NCBI RefSeq assembly: GCF_013340285.1 | Contig: NZ_BLVO01000013.1 | Location: forward strand, 975,574-1,039,573 | DNA length: 64,000 nt | DNA from: Desulfovibrio subterraneus | GTDB taxonomy: Bacteria > Desulfobacterota > Desulfovibrionia > Desulfovibrionales > Desulfovibrionaceae | Reading direction: 5' to 3' | Shown here: positions 24,987 through 33,885 of the stretch, piece by piece | Layout: each line of letters opens with the position of its first letter | How positions within the stretch are numbered: the first letter of the stretch is position 1 | Notes under the pieces: model-generated | Database searches by the model: none | Seen by the model: the letters and a program-made list of their open reading frames with translations, nothing else | What the model was told of the DNA's origin: nothing | Made by a program: the position numbers and the translations under genes

Positions 24987-25739
24987 TTGAAAACGTTCTA
25001 TCTGCCGCCCGAAGAATGGCGGGAACCATACGCACTTGAAGGGCAGGAAGCCAGGCACCTCGTCAAGGTACTGCGCGCCCGCGCAGGCGACCTTATCCGC
25101 CTGCTGGACGGAAGAGGCCGCGAAGGCACATTCCGCATTACCGCCACGGAAAAGCAGCGTGTTGCGCTAACCCTTGAAGTGTTGGTTGAACATCCTGCCC
25201 CGTCGGGGTCCACAGTGCTTGCTCTGGGCTGGGCCAAATCCGTGCGACGCGGCTGGTTGCTTGAAAAAGCTGTGGAACTTGAAGCAGGCGGGGTGTGGCT
25301 CTGGCAGGCGGACCGTTCCCAGTCGCATGTTCCTGAAGACATAAAGGAATCGTGGGAAGGCCAGATGATCGCCGGAGCCAAGCAGAGCGTAAACCCGTGG
25401 CTGCCTGAACTGCGTACCATTCCCGAAGGCGTTGAAGGGCTGGTGGCTTTGGCACCGGAATTCGACCGCACCCTCATCCTGTGGGAAGGACAGTCTCCCT
25501 CGGCCCTGCTTTCGCCTGCCATGCTCGGCGGTAACGGGCGAACCCTGTTTGTCGTCGGGCCGGAAGGCGGCTTTTCCGACCGAGAAGTGCGCGTTCTTAC
25601 CGAAGGCGGTTTCACCCCCGTCAGCCTTGGTCGCCGCATCCTGCGGTGGGAAACCGCAGCCCTGCTCTGCCTCGGGCTGGACTGGTGGCACCGCGAACTG
25701 AACGCATCGTCTCCCACAGAGAATGGAGGCAGGCCGTGA
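24987..25739 (+). CDS. rsmE: 16S rRNA (uracil1498-N3)-methyltransferase
   Basis: 250 aa, TTG start with GGAG nine bases upstream. The SPOUT trefoil-knot motifs of RsmE are clear: G-P-E-G-G-F-S-D-R-E-V near 195 and L-G-R-R-I-L-R-W-E-T-A-A-L near 218. The N-terminal PUA-like region includes H-L-V-K-V-L-R-A-R-x-G-D. It methylates U1498 of 16S rRNA. The stop overlaps the GTG start of rarA (GTGA), so the two form an operon. Confidence 0.92.
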   Translation: MKTFYLPPEEWREPYALEGQEARHLVKVLRARAGDLIRLLDGRGREGTFRITATEKQRVALTLEVLVEHPAPSGSTVLALGWAKSVRRGWLLEKAVELEAGGVWLWQADRSQSHVPEDIKESWEGQMIAGAKQSVNPWLPELRTIPEGVEGLVALAPEFDRTLILWEGQSPSALLSPAMLGGNGRTLFVVGPEGGFSDREVRVLTEGGFTPVSLGRRILRWETAALLCLGLDWWHRELNASSPTENGGRP

Positions 25740-26950
25740 GCGTACGCCAGCCGCTTGCGGACAAAATCCGCCCGGAATCCTTTGATGACTTTGTCGGCCA
25801 GGAACATCTGAAGGCGCGCATAACCGCCCTTGGCAATGCCAACCGGCTGCCCAGCCTGTTGCTCTTCGGCCCTCCCGGCTGCGGCAAATCCACACTGGCC
25901 CTGCTGCTTGCCCGACAGACAGGCAAAAACTGGCTGCGCGTAAGCGCGCCGGAGGCAGGCCTGCAGCAACTGCGTAAATCCCTCACCGGCGTGGATGTGC
26001 TGGTGCTGGACGAATTGCATCGTTTCTCCAAGGCCCAGCAGGACTTCTTTCTGCCGTTGCTCGAGTCGGGCGAAATTACGCTGATTGCCACAACGACGGA
26101 AAACCCCTCTTTCAGCGTTACCCGCCAGTTGCTCTCGCGGCTGCACGTGCTGCGTCTGCGTCCTCTGAGCAGACCGGAGATGATCCAGCTTGCACGGCGC
26201 GGCGCGGAATCCAGCGGCTTCACACTGGAAGACCAGTCTTACGATTTCATCGCAGGCGTTGCGCACGGTGACGCACGCACCATGCTCAACCTTCTTGAAT
26301 ATGTGGCGGCCCTGCCCGAAGAGTCGCGCACATTCGAGAAGCTGCGCTCCGCCCTGCCCGAAGTGGTTATCCGGCACGACAAGGACGGCGACAACCACTA
26401 CGAGCTGGCATCCGCACTCATCAAGTCCATCCGCGGCAGTGACCCGGATGCCGCGCTCTATTACCTTGCCTGCCTGCTTGAAGGCGGGGAAGACCCCCGT
26501 TTCATCACCCGCCGCCTCATTCTTTCCGCATCGGAGGATATAGGTCTGGCCGACCCCATGGCCCTGCAGCTTGCCGTTGCCTGCCAGCAGGCCATAGAAT
26601 TCGTGGGCATGCCTGAAGGATTCATTCCCATGGCGGAGTGTGTGGTGTATCTTGCACTTTCAAAGAAGAGCAATTCAACCTATGCGGCCTATCTTGCGGC
26701 GGCCAAAGAAATCAAGACAAACGGCCCGCGTCCTGTGCCGCTGCACTTGCGCAATCCTTCCACCAAGCTTCAGAAAGACTGGGGATACGGCAAGAACTAC
26801 CTGTACCCGCACAGTTATCCTGAAGGACACGTGGAACAGCAGTATCTGCCCGACGGGCTTGAAGACAGACATTTCTACCAACCCAAGGAACATGGTATGG
26901 AACCCCGCATAGCGGCGTGGTTCCGGCAATTGAACAAGAGAAAATCGTAA
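25736..26950 (+). CDS. rarA: replication-associated recombination protein RarA (MgsA)
   Basis: 404 aa from the GTG at 25736, with GGAGG eight bases upstream and overlapping the rsmE stop. AAA+ ATPase: P-L-A-D-K-I-R-P-E-S-F-D-D-F-V-G-Q-E-H, Walker A G-P-P-G-C-G-K-S-T, Walker B V-L-D-E-L-H-R-F, sensor 1 T-T-T-E-N-P-S-F and the C-terminal tetramerisation block ending G-Y-G-K-N-Y-L-Y-P-H-S-Y-P. RarA acts at stalled forks with SSB. The long upstream frame overlaps rsmE and is not part of it. Confidence 0.93.
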   Translation: MSVRQPLADKIRPESFDDFVGQEHLKARITALGNANRLPSLLLFGPPGCGKSTLALLLARQTGKNWLRVSAPEAGLQQLRKSLTGVDVLVLDELHRFSKAQQDFFLPLLESGEITLIATTTENPSFSVTRQLLSRLHVLRLRPLSRPEMIQLARRGAESSGFTLEDQSYDFIAGVAHGDARTMLNLLEYVAALPEESRTFEKLRSALPEVVIRHDKDGDNHYELASALIKSIRGSDPDAALYYLACLLEGGEDPRFITRRLILSASEDIGLADPMALQLAVACQQAIEFVGMPEGFIPMAECVVYLALSKKSNSTYAAYLAAAKEIKTNGPRPVPLHLRNPSTKLQKDWGYGKNYLYPHSYPEGHVEQQYLPDGLEDRHFYQPKEHGMEPRIAAWFRQLNKRKS

Positions 26951-26962
26951 GCGGTACCACAC

Positions 26963-27634
26963 ATGGCAACTGGCCCCATATTCAGCATCATAACGCCAAG
27001 CGCGGGCAAACGCCCTCTGGCCCTTGCACAGGCCATAGAAAGTGTTCATACCGCGATGCTGCATGCGGGGCTTGATGCTTCGGCTGTTGAGATGCTTATC
27101 GGCTATGATGGCGTACAAGGGCCAGAAGTGTGCGACTACCCTTTTCTGCGGTTTATGAACCTGCCCGCACAGGGCCATTTCGGTAACGGCATACGCCGTA
27201 TTCTGCTGCGGGTGGCAAAAGGAACACGAATTATCTTTCTGGATGACGACAACACTCTGGCCCCCGAAGCCTTTGTCATCTTCGGCAGGTATCCCGATGC
27301 GGAACTCGTGATCGCCCGCATTGATGTAAGCAAAGCGTTTGCCAATGGCTACCTGCCTGAGCATGTGGAAGGAAGGGAGCTTTTCCGTCCCACCAACGTA
27401 GACCCGCTGTGCATGTGCCTTTCACGGGATCTTGTGCAGAACCGCTGCGCAGGCTGGGAAGTTTACGAAGGCTATGAATCGGATTATCGGAATCTGGTAC
27501 GCTACTACCGCCGTGCGCGATCCGTTGCCATAACGGATGATGTAGTAGGTGTTTATGACGCTGGGCGCGGTATGGACCGGGGGGGCATGAACCGCAGGCA
27601 GCAGGACATTGAATCAAAACGGGAGATATCATGA
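26963..27634 (+). CDS. family 2-like (GT-A) glycosyltransferase
   Basis: 223 aa. The N-terminus F-S-I-I-T-P-S-A-G-K-R-P-L-A-L-A-Q-A-I-E-S-V and the metal/sugar-nucleotide motif I-I-F-L-D-D-D-N-T-L (near residues 91-100) are typical of GT-A folds. It lacks a membrane helix. There is no cell-wall or polysaccharide cluster around it, so the acceptor is unknown. It ends in a TGA that overlaps the start of the BON lipoprotein gene. Confidence 0.75.
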   Translation: MATGPIFSIITPSAGKRPLALAQAIESVHTAMLHAGLDASAVEMLIGYDGVQGPEVCDYPFLRFMNLPAQGHFGNGIRRILLRVAKGTRIIFLDDDNTLAPEAFVIFGRYPDAELVIARIDVSKAFANGYLPEHVEGRELFRPTNVDPLCMCLSRDLVQNRCAGWEVYEGYESDYRNLVRYYRRARSVAITDDVVGVYDAGRGMDRGGMNRRQQDIESKREIS

Positions 27635-28185
27635 TGAAGCGCGTATTACTGCTTCTGGCAGCACTCATGCTTATGACACTTTCCTCGGGTTGTGCCATCT
27701 ACAAAACAAGCGTTGATGAACGGGATGTTAAAACAGTTGCAACCGACAAGTATATCACGGCGGAAATCAAGGCCCGCTTTCTTGAAGACAAGCTGGTCAG
27801 CATACTCGACATAGGGGCCAATGTGTATCAGGGCCATGCCTACCTCTATGGTGAGTATGAAAGTGATGCACAGCGCGCCCGCGCCATTTCCATTGCCCAG
27901 GATGTGGATGGTGTGACCAACGTTACCTACTACCTTCTGCCCAAGGTGAAGGATGACGGCTGCGGCACCACAGACAACCTGATGATTCGCGGCGAACTGG
28001 AAAAGGAACTCATCTCCGACGACCGCATCTGGTCCACCAACGTGGATGTTGCCGTCATCCAGTGCAATGTCCTGCTGATGGGCCGTGTGGGCAACCAGCG
28101 CGAGATTGACCTGTCCATCAAGTACGCGAAGGAAATTGAAGGCGTGCGCAGGGTCCGCTCCTATCTGCGGGTTCTCGGCCAATAG
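27631..28185 (+). CDS. BON-domain lipoprotein
   Basis: 184 aa. A lipoprotein signal ends L-S-S-G-C (Cys at about 21). Two BON-type repeats follow (about 40-110 and 115-182; I-T-A-E-I-K-A-R-F-L-E-D-K and I-R-G-E-L-E-K-E-L-I-S-D), each with the G-x-V/A-Y-L-x-G turn. This layout matches the OsmY/DolP type periplasmic lipoproteins that bind membranes and support envelope integrity. The start overlaps the glycosyltransferase stop by four bases (ATGA). Confidence 0.88.
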   Translation: MMKRVLLLLAALMLMTLSSGCAIYKTSVDERDVKTVATDKYITAEIKARFLEDKLVSILDIGANVYQGHAYLYGEYESDAQRARAISIAQDVDGVTNVTYYLLPKVKDDGCGTTDNLMIRGELEKELISDDRIWSTNVDVAVIQCNVLLMGRVGNQREIDLSIKYAKEIEGVRRVRSYLRVLGQ

Positions 28186-28210
28186 CCATCTTCCGCCATA
28201 CAAACATACA

Positions 28211-28240
28211 GCGCCCCCGATCTCTCCAGGTCGGGGGCGC
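28211..28240. terminator. hairpin between convergent BON and haoA-like genes
   Basis: GCGCCCCCGA and TCGGGGGCGC form a perfect ten-base stem with a ten-base loop. The T-runs on both sides are poor, but its position between two convergent genes suggests a bidirectional terminator. Confidence 0.6.
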
Positions 28241-28280
28241 TTGATATTGGGGAGACTGCCAGTCTCTCCCGGATTCGGTT

Positions 28281-29675
28281 CTACTTCTTGCCGAATATTG
28301 CCGGAGGCTTGGTGGTATCACCGCCGGTATTCGGGAAGTCGGGATAACGGTATGCAGGCGTGTTGTGCTTGATAAGCTCTCTTGCGCCTTCCATGAAGCG
28401 GTTAAAGCGGTGCTTGCACTCATAGAAACCGTGCCACCATGCGTAGTCGGGAGCCATCATCATGGAACCCATGCGTGCGCGGCGGCCTTCATGGTGCCAG
28501 AGTTCATAGAATTCCACTTCAAGTTCTTCATCAAAGACCGTGGTGTTATCCAGCAGCTTCTTTGCGTACAGATCGTCCAGCATGGTCTTGGCAGGCTTGT
28601 AGTACTTCTCGTTGTACTCTTCGACGGCCTTGTCGAAATCAACGTAGAAATCATCGACCCACGCGTTGCCATGACACTGCAGACACACATCCTTCATCTT
28701 CGCTCTTTCGACCTTCCAGTCGGTTTTGGCGGGGAAAGCCGCAAACTCGGAAGGACGAACCGTCAGCGGGGCCTGCGTTTCCCAAGACAGACGCTCGGTC
28801 ACATCGTGGCTGGTCATAACCTTGCCGGAACCGGACATATGACAGGCCGCACAGGTGGGGGCGCGGTAATCAACACCTGCCGTCCATGTGCCACCGGCGG
28901 CATTCCAGTTGTACTGGTCGCCGAAGGTATCATAGATGTCGCCGTGCTTCGATTCCTTGTAGATCTCGATCTGGGGATGGTCCGGACCAAGGTGACACTG
29001 GCCGCAGGCTTCCGGCTTACGGGCTTCCATGACGGAGAAGCGGTGACGGGTGTGGCAGCTGGTACAGGAGCCCAGCGAACCGTCAAGGTTCACTCTGCCC
29101 ACGCCCACGTTGGGCCAGGTGGATGAATCAAGCTTACCGTTCTCAATCTTCAGAATGGTACCGTGGCAGTAGTAACAGCCGGTCTTGCGCTCGTTATCCG
29201 AGTTCATGCCCTTGTTGAGCCACGGGTCTATCTTCCACATTATCTCAATGGTGTTTGCATGCTTGGAACGGCTGTACTGAGTCACTTCGTCGGGGTGACA
29301 ACGGGAACAGTCCTTGGGAGTAACCACAGCCGCAACGGGAATCTTGTACTGCGCCTTGCCGTAAGGCATGTCACCTCGGCTGTAATACTCAAAATGCGCC
29401 TTGGAGACATCGGCATCCTCATCGGCAGCCTGATGGCAATCAAGACAGGTAATGTTGGCTGAGGCATGCCTGCTGGCCGCCCAGTCGGCAAACAGGCCGG
29501 GCGTGGTCACACGGTGGCACTCGATACAGGCAACAGCCTGATCCGGCATGCTTCTTTCAATACGATATTCCTTCATTTTCGGATAGTTGTTAGCAGCTTT
29601 GGCGGTGCCTGCCGGCACAACCAGCAGCATAACCGCTATCAGCAACAGCCAGCCCTTCAACGACATACATTTCAT
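28281..29675 (-). CDS. octaheme c-type cytochrome of the hydroxylamine oxidoreductase (HAO) family
   Basis: 464 aa from the ATG at 29675 with GAGGAGG eight bases upstream. A Sec signal peptide ends about residue 27 (A-K-A). Eight CxxCH motifs start near residues 50, 77, 123, 167, 204, 224, 275 and 331, the count and spacing of HAO. Heme 4 is C-Y-Y-C-H. The C-terminus has A-P-D-Y-A-W-W-H-G-F-Y, the region of the tyrosine cross-link in nitrifier HAO; whether that tyrosine is conserved needs alignment. The gene follows a NapC/NrfH-type tetraheme gene, the arrangement of haoA and haoC in epsilonproteobacteria. There the enzyme is thought to run as a periplasmic reductase of nitrite or hydroxylamine. 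Here a similar role is inferred. Confidence 0.85.
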   Translation of the reverse strand: MKCMSLKGWLLLIAVMLLVVPAGTAKAANNYPKMKEYRIERSMPDQAVACIECHRVTTPGLFADWAASRHASANITCLDCHQAADEDADVSKAHFEYYSRGDMPYGKAQYKIPVAAVVTPKDCSRCHPDEVTQYSRSKHANTIEIMWKIDPWLNKGMNSDNERKTGCYYCHGTILKIENGKLDSSTWPNVGVGRVNLDGSLGSCTSCHTRHRFSVMEARKPEACGQCHLGPDHPQIEIYKESKHGDIYDTFGDQYNWNAAGGTWTAGVDYRAPTCAACHMSGSGKVMTSHDVTERLSWETQAPLTVRPSEFAAFPAKTDWKVERAKMKDVCLQCHGNAWVDDFYVDFDKAVEEYNEKYYKPAKTMLDDLYAKKLLDNTTVFDEELEVEFYELWHHEGRRARMGSMMMAPDYAWWHGFYECKHRFNRFMEGARELIKHNTPAYRYPDFPNTGGDTTKPPAIFGKK

Positions 29676-29707
29676 CGGGAAAGCCTCCTCAGTTACCTGA
29701 TTGTTCA

Positions 29708-30274
29708 CTAGAGCTTGAGTCCCGTAGCCCTGTACGGAGGTGAAAACTGCTTGTACTGGTAATGCGGACGATCCACATGAACCAGATTCCTGTGGCAATC
29801 CACGCATTTGCGCTCGTAACCGGGACGCGGATACAACACGGTACGATGCGCCAGCATTGCTCCTCTGTTTCCGGGGATATACAGAATATTCCGGTGGCAC
29901 TTCTGACACTGCTCATTATTGAAGCTTTCATATGCCCGTTCACGCATGGCTGCCCTGTCGTATTCCTCGACAGGGTTGCTCATCATGACATGGGCATAGA
30001 CGTCCTTCAGCCCATGATAGGTCTTGGAGTAGAAGAAGTTCACCGTATCGTGCGGTGCAGGCAGGTGGCAGTCCATGCAGTCCGCAACTATCCCCTGTGC
30101 GTTGTTGACGTGGGTGGAGGTTTTCCAAGCCTCCCATGCAGGTCGGATTTCATGACAGGAAGCACAGAAGCCGGGCGTGGAGGTGCGAACCATTGTGTAA
30201 TAGGTCATGCTGAAGATGGGGAACCCCAGCAGCACTCCTGCAATAGTCCACAGGGCCGGCTTGTACCATCGCAT
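29708..30274 (-). CDS. tetraheme NapC/NrfH-family membrane cytochrome (HaoC-like)
   Basis: 188 aa. One N-terminal membrane helix (about 8-28) is followed by four heme motifs, C-A-S-C-H, C-M-D-C-H, C-Q-K-C-H and C-V-D-C-H. Proteins of this family oxidise menaquinol and hand electrons to a periplasmic partner. It lies 32 bases upstream of the octaheme gene on the same strand, so the two probably form a quinol-oxidising module. AAAGGGGG precedes the start. It is distinct from the nrfH copy at 36.2 kb. Confidence 0.88.
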   Translation of the reverse strand: MRWYKPALWTIAGVLLGFPIFSMTYYTMVRTSTPGFCASCHEIRPAWEAWKTSTHVNNAQGIVADCMDCHLPAPHDTVNFFYSKTYHGLKDVYAHVMMSNPVEEYDRAAMRERAYESFNNEQCQKCHRNILYIPGNRGAMLAHRTVLYPRPGYERKCVDCHRNLVHVDRPHYQYKQFSPPYRATGLKL

Positions 30275-30383
30275 ACGTACCCCCTTTGAGCAGTCCGCTC
30301 CGTAAAAGGTTCGACATCACAAGTATTAAGCTACTATAGACTCCACCATACATGCTGTATTGCTGTACCCAATTATAATTTGC

Positions 30384-30417
30384 AAAAAAAAGAGGCGGAC
30401 AATGTCCGCCTCTTTCA
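30384..30417 (-). terminator. intrinsic terminator after ettA
   Basis: On the minus strand AAAGAGGCGGACA and TGTCCGCCTCTTT form a long stem, followed by TTTTTGCA. It ends the ettA transcript. The opposite arm also ends in CTTT. Confidence 0.9.
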
Positions 30418-30439
30418 GGAATCAGTTCAATATACCGCG

Positions 30440-32125
30440 TTAGCGCGTAAGCTTGCGGTACTTGATGCGGGTGGGCTGGTCGGCATCCTTGCCGAGACGC
30501 TTTTTACGGTCCGCTTCGTACTCGCTATAGTTACCATCGAAGAACACAACGGAAGAATCGCCTTCAAAGGCGAGAATATGCGTTGCAATACGGTCGAGGA
30601 ACCAACGGTCATGCGAGATGACCAGCACGCAGCCGGCAAAGTTCTCAATGCCTTCTTCCAGCGCACGCATGGTGTTTACGTCAAGGTCGTTGGTGGGTTC
30701 GTCAAGCAGGATGACGTTTGCACCGGACTTGAGCGTACGGGCAAGATGCACACGGTTGCGCTCTCCACCGGAAAGCACGTCCACCGACTTCTGCTGATCG
30801 GAACCGGTAAGGCCGAAACGCGAGCAGTATGCGCGGGAGTTCACTTCTCTCGTACCCAGCTTGATGGTGTCATACCCTTCGGAGATGACATCATACACAG
30901 ACTTGCCTGCGGCAAGGGTGTCACGGCCCTGATCCACATAAGCCAGTTTTACGGTCTCGCCCAGCTTCAGCTCGCCGCCGTCGGGCTTTTCGTCACCGGT
31001 AATCATCTTGAACAGAGTGGATTTACCGGCACCGTTCGGACCGATAATGCCCACAACCGAACCGGGCTGGATAAGAAAGTTCATGTTGTCCACGAGCAGC
31101 TTCTCACCCATGGTTTTCTGAACATTCACAGCCTCGATGACGGACTTGCCGAGACGCGGTCCCGGAGGAATGTAGATTTCCAGATCCTTTGCATGCTTCT
31201 CTGACTCAGTGGAAAGCAGGGATTCATAAGCGCTGATGCGTGCCTTGGATTTGGCATGACGCCCCTTGGGAGACATGCGTATCCATTCCAGCTCGCGCTG
31301 CAGGGTCTTCTGACGTTCCGATTCCTGCTTCTCTTCCACGGACAGTCTCTGCTGCTTCTGCTCCAGCCAGCTGGAGTAGTTGCCCTTCCACGGAATACCG
31401 CGGCCGCGGTCAAGCTCAAGAATCCAGCCTGCCACGTTATCAAGGAAGTAGCGGTCATGGGTTACGGCAATGACGGTGCCGGGGAAGGTCTGGAGAAAAC
31501 GCTCCAGCCAGCCGACAGATTCTGCGTCCAGATGGTTGGTGGGTTCGTCGAGGAGCAGGATGTCCGGATTCTGCAAAAGCAGACGGCACAGGGCCACACG
31601 GCGCTTTTCACCACCGGAAATCACGGAAACAGGGGTGTCCGCAGGGGGACAACGCAGCGCGTCCATGGCCATTTCCAGACGGGAATCGATATCCCAGCCG
31701 CCCTTGTTGTCCATGAGTTCCTGCACAACGGCCTGACGCTCGATAAGAGCGTCCATTTCCTCGGGTTCCATGGGTTCGGCGAACTTTGCGTTGATTTCGT
31801 TGAACTCCCTGATGACCTGCATCACATCGCCAACGCCTTCTTCAACCACTTCGCGCACGGTGCGGGTTTCATCAACCAGCGGCTCCTGTTCAAGGTAGCC
31901 GATGGTGTACCCGGGAGAAACCGCGGTTTCGCCCTCGAAATCCTTATCCACACCTGCAAGCACCTTGAGCAGGGAAGATTTACCGGAACCGTTAAGGCCC
32001 AGCACGCCGATTTTGGCACCGTAGAAATAGGAAAGGGAAATATTTTTCAACACTTCGCGCTGTCCGTGACGTTTTGTCACGCGCATCATCGAATAAATAA
32101 TCTTATCCGGTTCGTTCTGGCTCAT
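30440..32125 (-). CDS. ettA: energy-dependent translational throttle protein EttA (ABC-F)
   Basis: 561 aa from the ATG at 32125 (CGGAGAG five bases upstream); an earlier in-frame ATG pair lacks a binding site. Two ABC ATPase domains without membrane segments: Walker A G-L-N-G-S-G-K-S-S and G-P-N-G-A-G-K-S-T, signatures S-G-G-E-K-R-R-V-A-L and S-G-G-E-R-N-R-V-H-L, joined by a charged interdomain linker. EttA binds the ribosomal E site and gates elongation in response to ATP/ADP. The N-terminus (I-Y-S-M-M-R-V-T-K...L-K-N-I-S-L-S-Y) fits EttA rather than Uup or YheS. Confidence 0.92.
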   Translation of the reverse strand: MSQNEPDKIIYSMMRVTKRHGQREVLKNISLSYFYGAKIGVLGLNGSGKSSLLKVLAGVDKDFEGETAVSPGYTIGYLEQEPLVDETRTVREVVEEGVGDVMQVIREFNEINAKFAEPMEPEEMDALIERQAVVQELMDNKGGWDIDSRLEMAMDALRCPPADTPVSVISGGEKRRVALCRLLLQNPDILLLDEPTNHLDAESVGWLERFLQTFPGTVIAVTHDRYFLDNVAGWILELDRGRGIPWKGNYSSWLEQKQQRLSVEEKQESERQKTLQRELEWIRMSPKGRHAKSKARISAYESLLSTESEKHAKDLEIYIPPGPRLGKSVIEAVNVQKTMGEKLLVDNMNFLIQPGSVVGIIGPNGAGKSTLFKMITGDEKPDGGELKLGETVKLAYVDQGRDTLAAGKSVYDVISEGYDTIKLGTREVNSRAYCSRFGLTGSDQQKSVDVLSGGERNRVHLARTLKSGANVILLDEPTNDLDVNTMRALEEGIENFAGCVLVISHDRWFLDRIATHILAFEGDSSVVFFDGNYSEYEADRKKRLGKDADQPTRIKYRKLTR

Positions 32126-32428
32126 GAGCTCTCCGAAGTTGGAAATTTCAGCCATCATTAGGCTTGTGAAGCTTTTGCCGTGAAAAGCGCAGCTTGTCCA
32201 GCACAGAAGACAAAATCCTTACAGCGCCAAGGTCTTCGGGCAGATGCTTCTCAAAAAAGACAGGATGATTGCATTTGCAGGCAAGAGCGCGTAGTTTTCG
32301 CGCCGTCCGGACTGTTACAGAACCGTTACACAGCCTGCTCCACGTACCGGCCACCACAGAACCGGAGAATGGCCCCCCTGCCGGACGGGGCATGCATGCT
32401 CACCTCTTACACGATTGAAGGAAAGGCC

Positions 32429-33208
32429 ATGGCTGTTTATCCAGTAATGTACGGCAATACCTATACTACTCCTGAAAATGCCTCCAACCCCATAGCCAGA
32501 CTGTTTCCCAATCTGTGTTTCTATCCGTCCATGCTTGCCATTGTCGGGGCAGCATCCCGTCTTGCCAAGTACGACAGACTCACCCCCGAAGAATGGGTCA
32601 AAAGCAGTCTGGCCATTGTACGCGCCTTTGAGCGTGTGGGTGGCACCTTTCATTTCGAGAACCTGCAGGCCTTTACCCGGCTTGATGGCCCCTGCGTCTT
32701 CGTGGGCAACCACATGAGCACACTGGAGACGTTTGTGCTCCCCGCGGTGATACAACCCTACCGCAATGTAACCTTTGTCGTTAAGCAGAGCCTGATGAAA
32801 TACCCCTTCTTCAGATGGGTGATGCATTCGCGAGACCCCATTGCCGTTGGCCGGACCAACCCGCGAGAAGACCTTAAAGCGGTTCTTGAAGGTGGAGTGC
32901 AGCGCCTTGAAAAAGGCATCTCCGTCGTGGTCTTTCCGCAGGCGACGCGCAGCGACGAGCTGAACCCTGCAACCTTCAATTCCATTGGTATCAAGCTTGC
33001 GAAAAAGGCGGGGGTTCCCGTCGTGCCGCTTGCGCTGAAAACCAATGCGTGGGGTACCGGCGGGCTTATCAAAGACTTCGGGCCGATCACGGTTTCTCAC
33101 CCCGTCATGATGCGATTCGGCGACCCCATGGTCATTGAAGGCAACGGCAAGGCCGAGCATCAGCATGTATGCGATTTTATTAGCGCATCACTCAAAGAGT
33201 GGACTTAA
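32429..33208 (+). CDS. PlsC-like lysophospholipid acyltransferase
   Basis: 259 aa from the ATG at 32429 (AAGGAAAGG upstream). The acyltransferase block I motif reads N-H-M-S-T-L-E (near residue 92), so the usual H-x4-D is H-x4-E. Block III is V-V-F-P-Q-A-T-R-S and block IV V-P-V-V-P-L-A-L. No membrane helix is certain. The family acylates 1-acyl-glycerol-3-phosphate or related lipids; the Glu variant and the absence of plsX/plsY nearby leave the acceptor open. It begins a lone plus-strand transcription unit. Confidence 0.8.
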   Translation: MAVYPVMYGNTYTTPENASNPIARLFPNLCFYPSMLAIVGAASRLAKYDRLTPEEWVKSSLAIVRAFERVGGTFHFENLQAFTRLDGPCVFVGNHMSTLETFVLPAVIQPYRNVTFVVKQSLMKYPFFRWVMHSRDPIAVGRTNPREDLKAVLEGGVQRLEKGISVVVFPQATRSDELNPATFNSIGIKLAKKAGVPVVPLALKTNAWGTGGLIKDFGPITVSHPVMMRFGDPMVIEGNGKAEHQHVCDFISASLKEWT

Positions 33209-33399
33209 CCCGCCTTGCACTGCCGCATGATCACGACGCAGTGCGAGCACTGTGCGCGTAAACACTATCATTTTCTGCAATAATATTTTTCACTAAACCC
33301 CTTGTATATTCAGGGCATTGCGTTTTCTTCAGATTATTCTTTCATCTCACCAACCCCATTTTATATTGACAGAAGATCGTGCGGGGACTAGTTTTAGCC

Positions 33400-33559
33400 A
33401 TCGACTGTTTGAGCGCTCAGTTTGGCAAGAACTGGTTCTCTCTGATACCTTCCGCAATCATCAGGCAGAGCAACAGGTGGCTCGCAGTCAGGTTGTTAAG
33501 AATTTTTCTATAACACGCTCCTCTTCTCTCTCAGCCCCCGCAAGGGGGCTCTTCTTTTA
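33400..33559 (+). ncRNA. candidate small RNA with its own promoter and terminator
   Basis: TTGACA (33366-33371), a 17-base spacer and TAGTTT (33389-33394) form a plausible sigma-70 promoter with a start near 33400. About 130 bases later AGCCCCC-GCAA-GGGGGCT-CTTCTTTT (33533-33559) is a strong intrinsic terminator. No gene with a ribosome binding site fits between. The 33209-33885 gap is otherwise AT-rich with nothing recognisable. A short frame (33318-33593) crosses the terminator and was not called. Confidence 0.45.
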
Positions 33560-33885
33560 CGAGAACCTCGGAGCAGCCATTTCTGACAACTGACTAACAG
33601 CATTGTCTCATATCTGAATAATTTCTGTCCTGCGCAGCTTGAGGAAACGGCAAAGATACAACTGCAGCAAAACAAAGTACTCGGCGCTAATCCATGCAAG
33701 TAACACTTTATGCAGGAAAGCAAGAGTATTGCAGCTGTTGATTGACTGTTCGACTATTGTGAGCTAATGGACTTTTGGGTGCTCAAACAGTGTTATAACT
33801 TAAGGCTTGATTGGCAATTCTTCCGTCGGATGCAATGGGCTGCATCCGGATATTGCCTGAACCACATAAAAGATAGGCCAAGTGT

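Noticed and set aside
33318-33593. 91-codon plus-strand frame in the plsC-TetR gap
   Set aside because: It crosses a strong intrinsic terminator, has no ribosome binding site and a composition unlike the neighbours.
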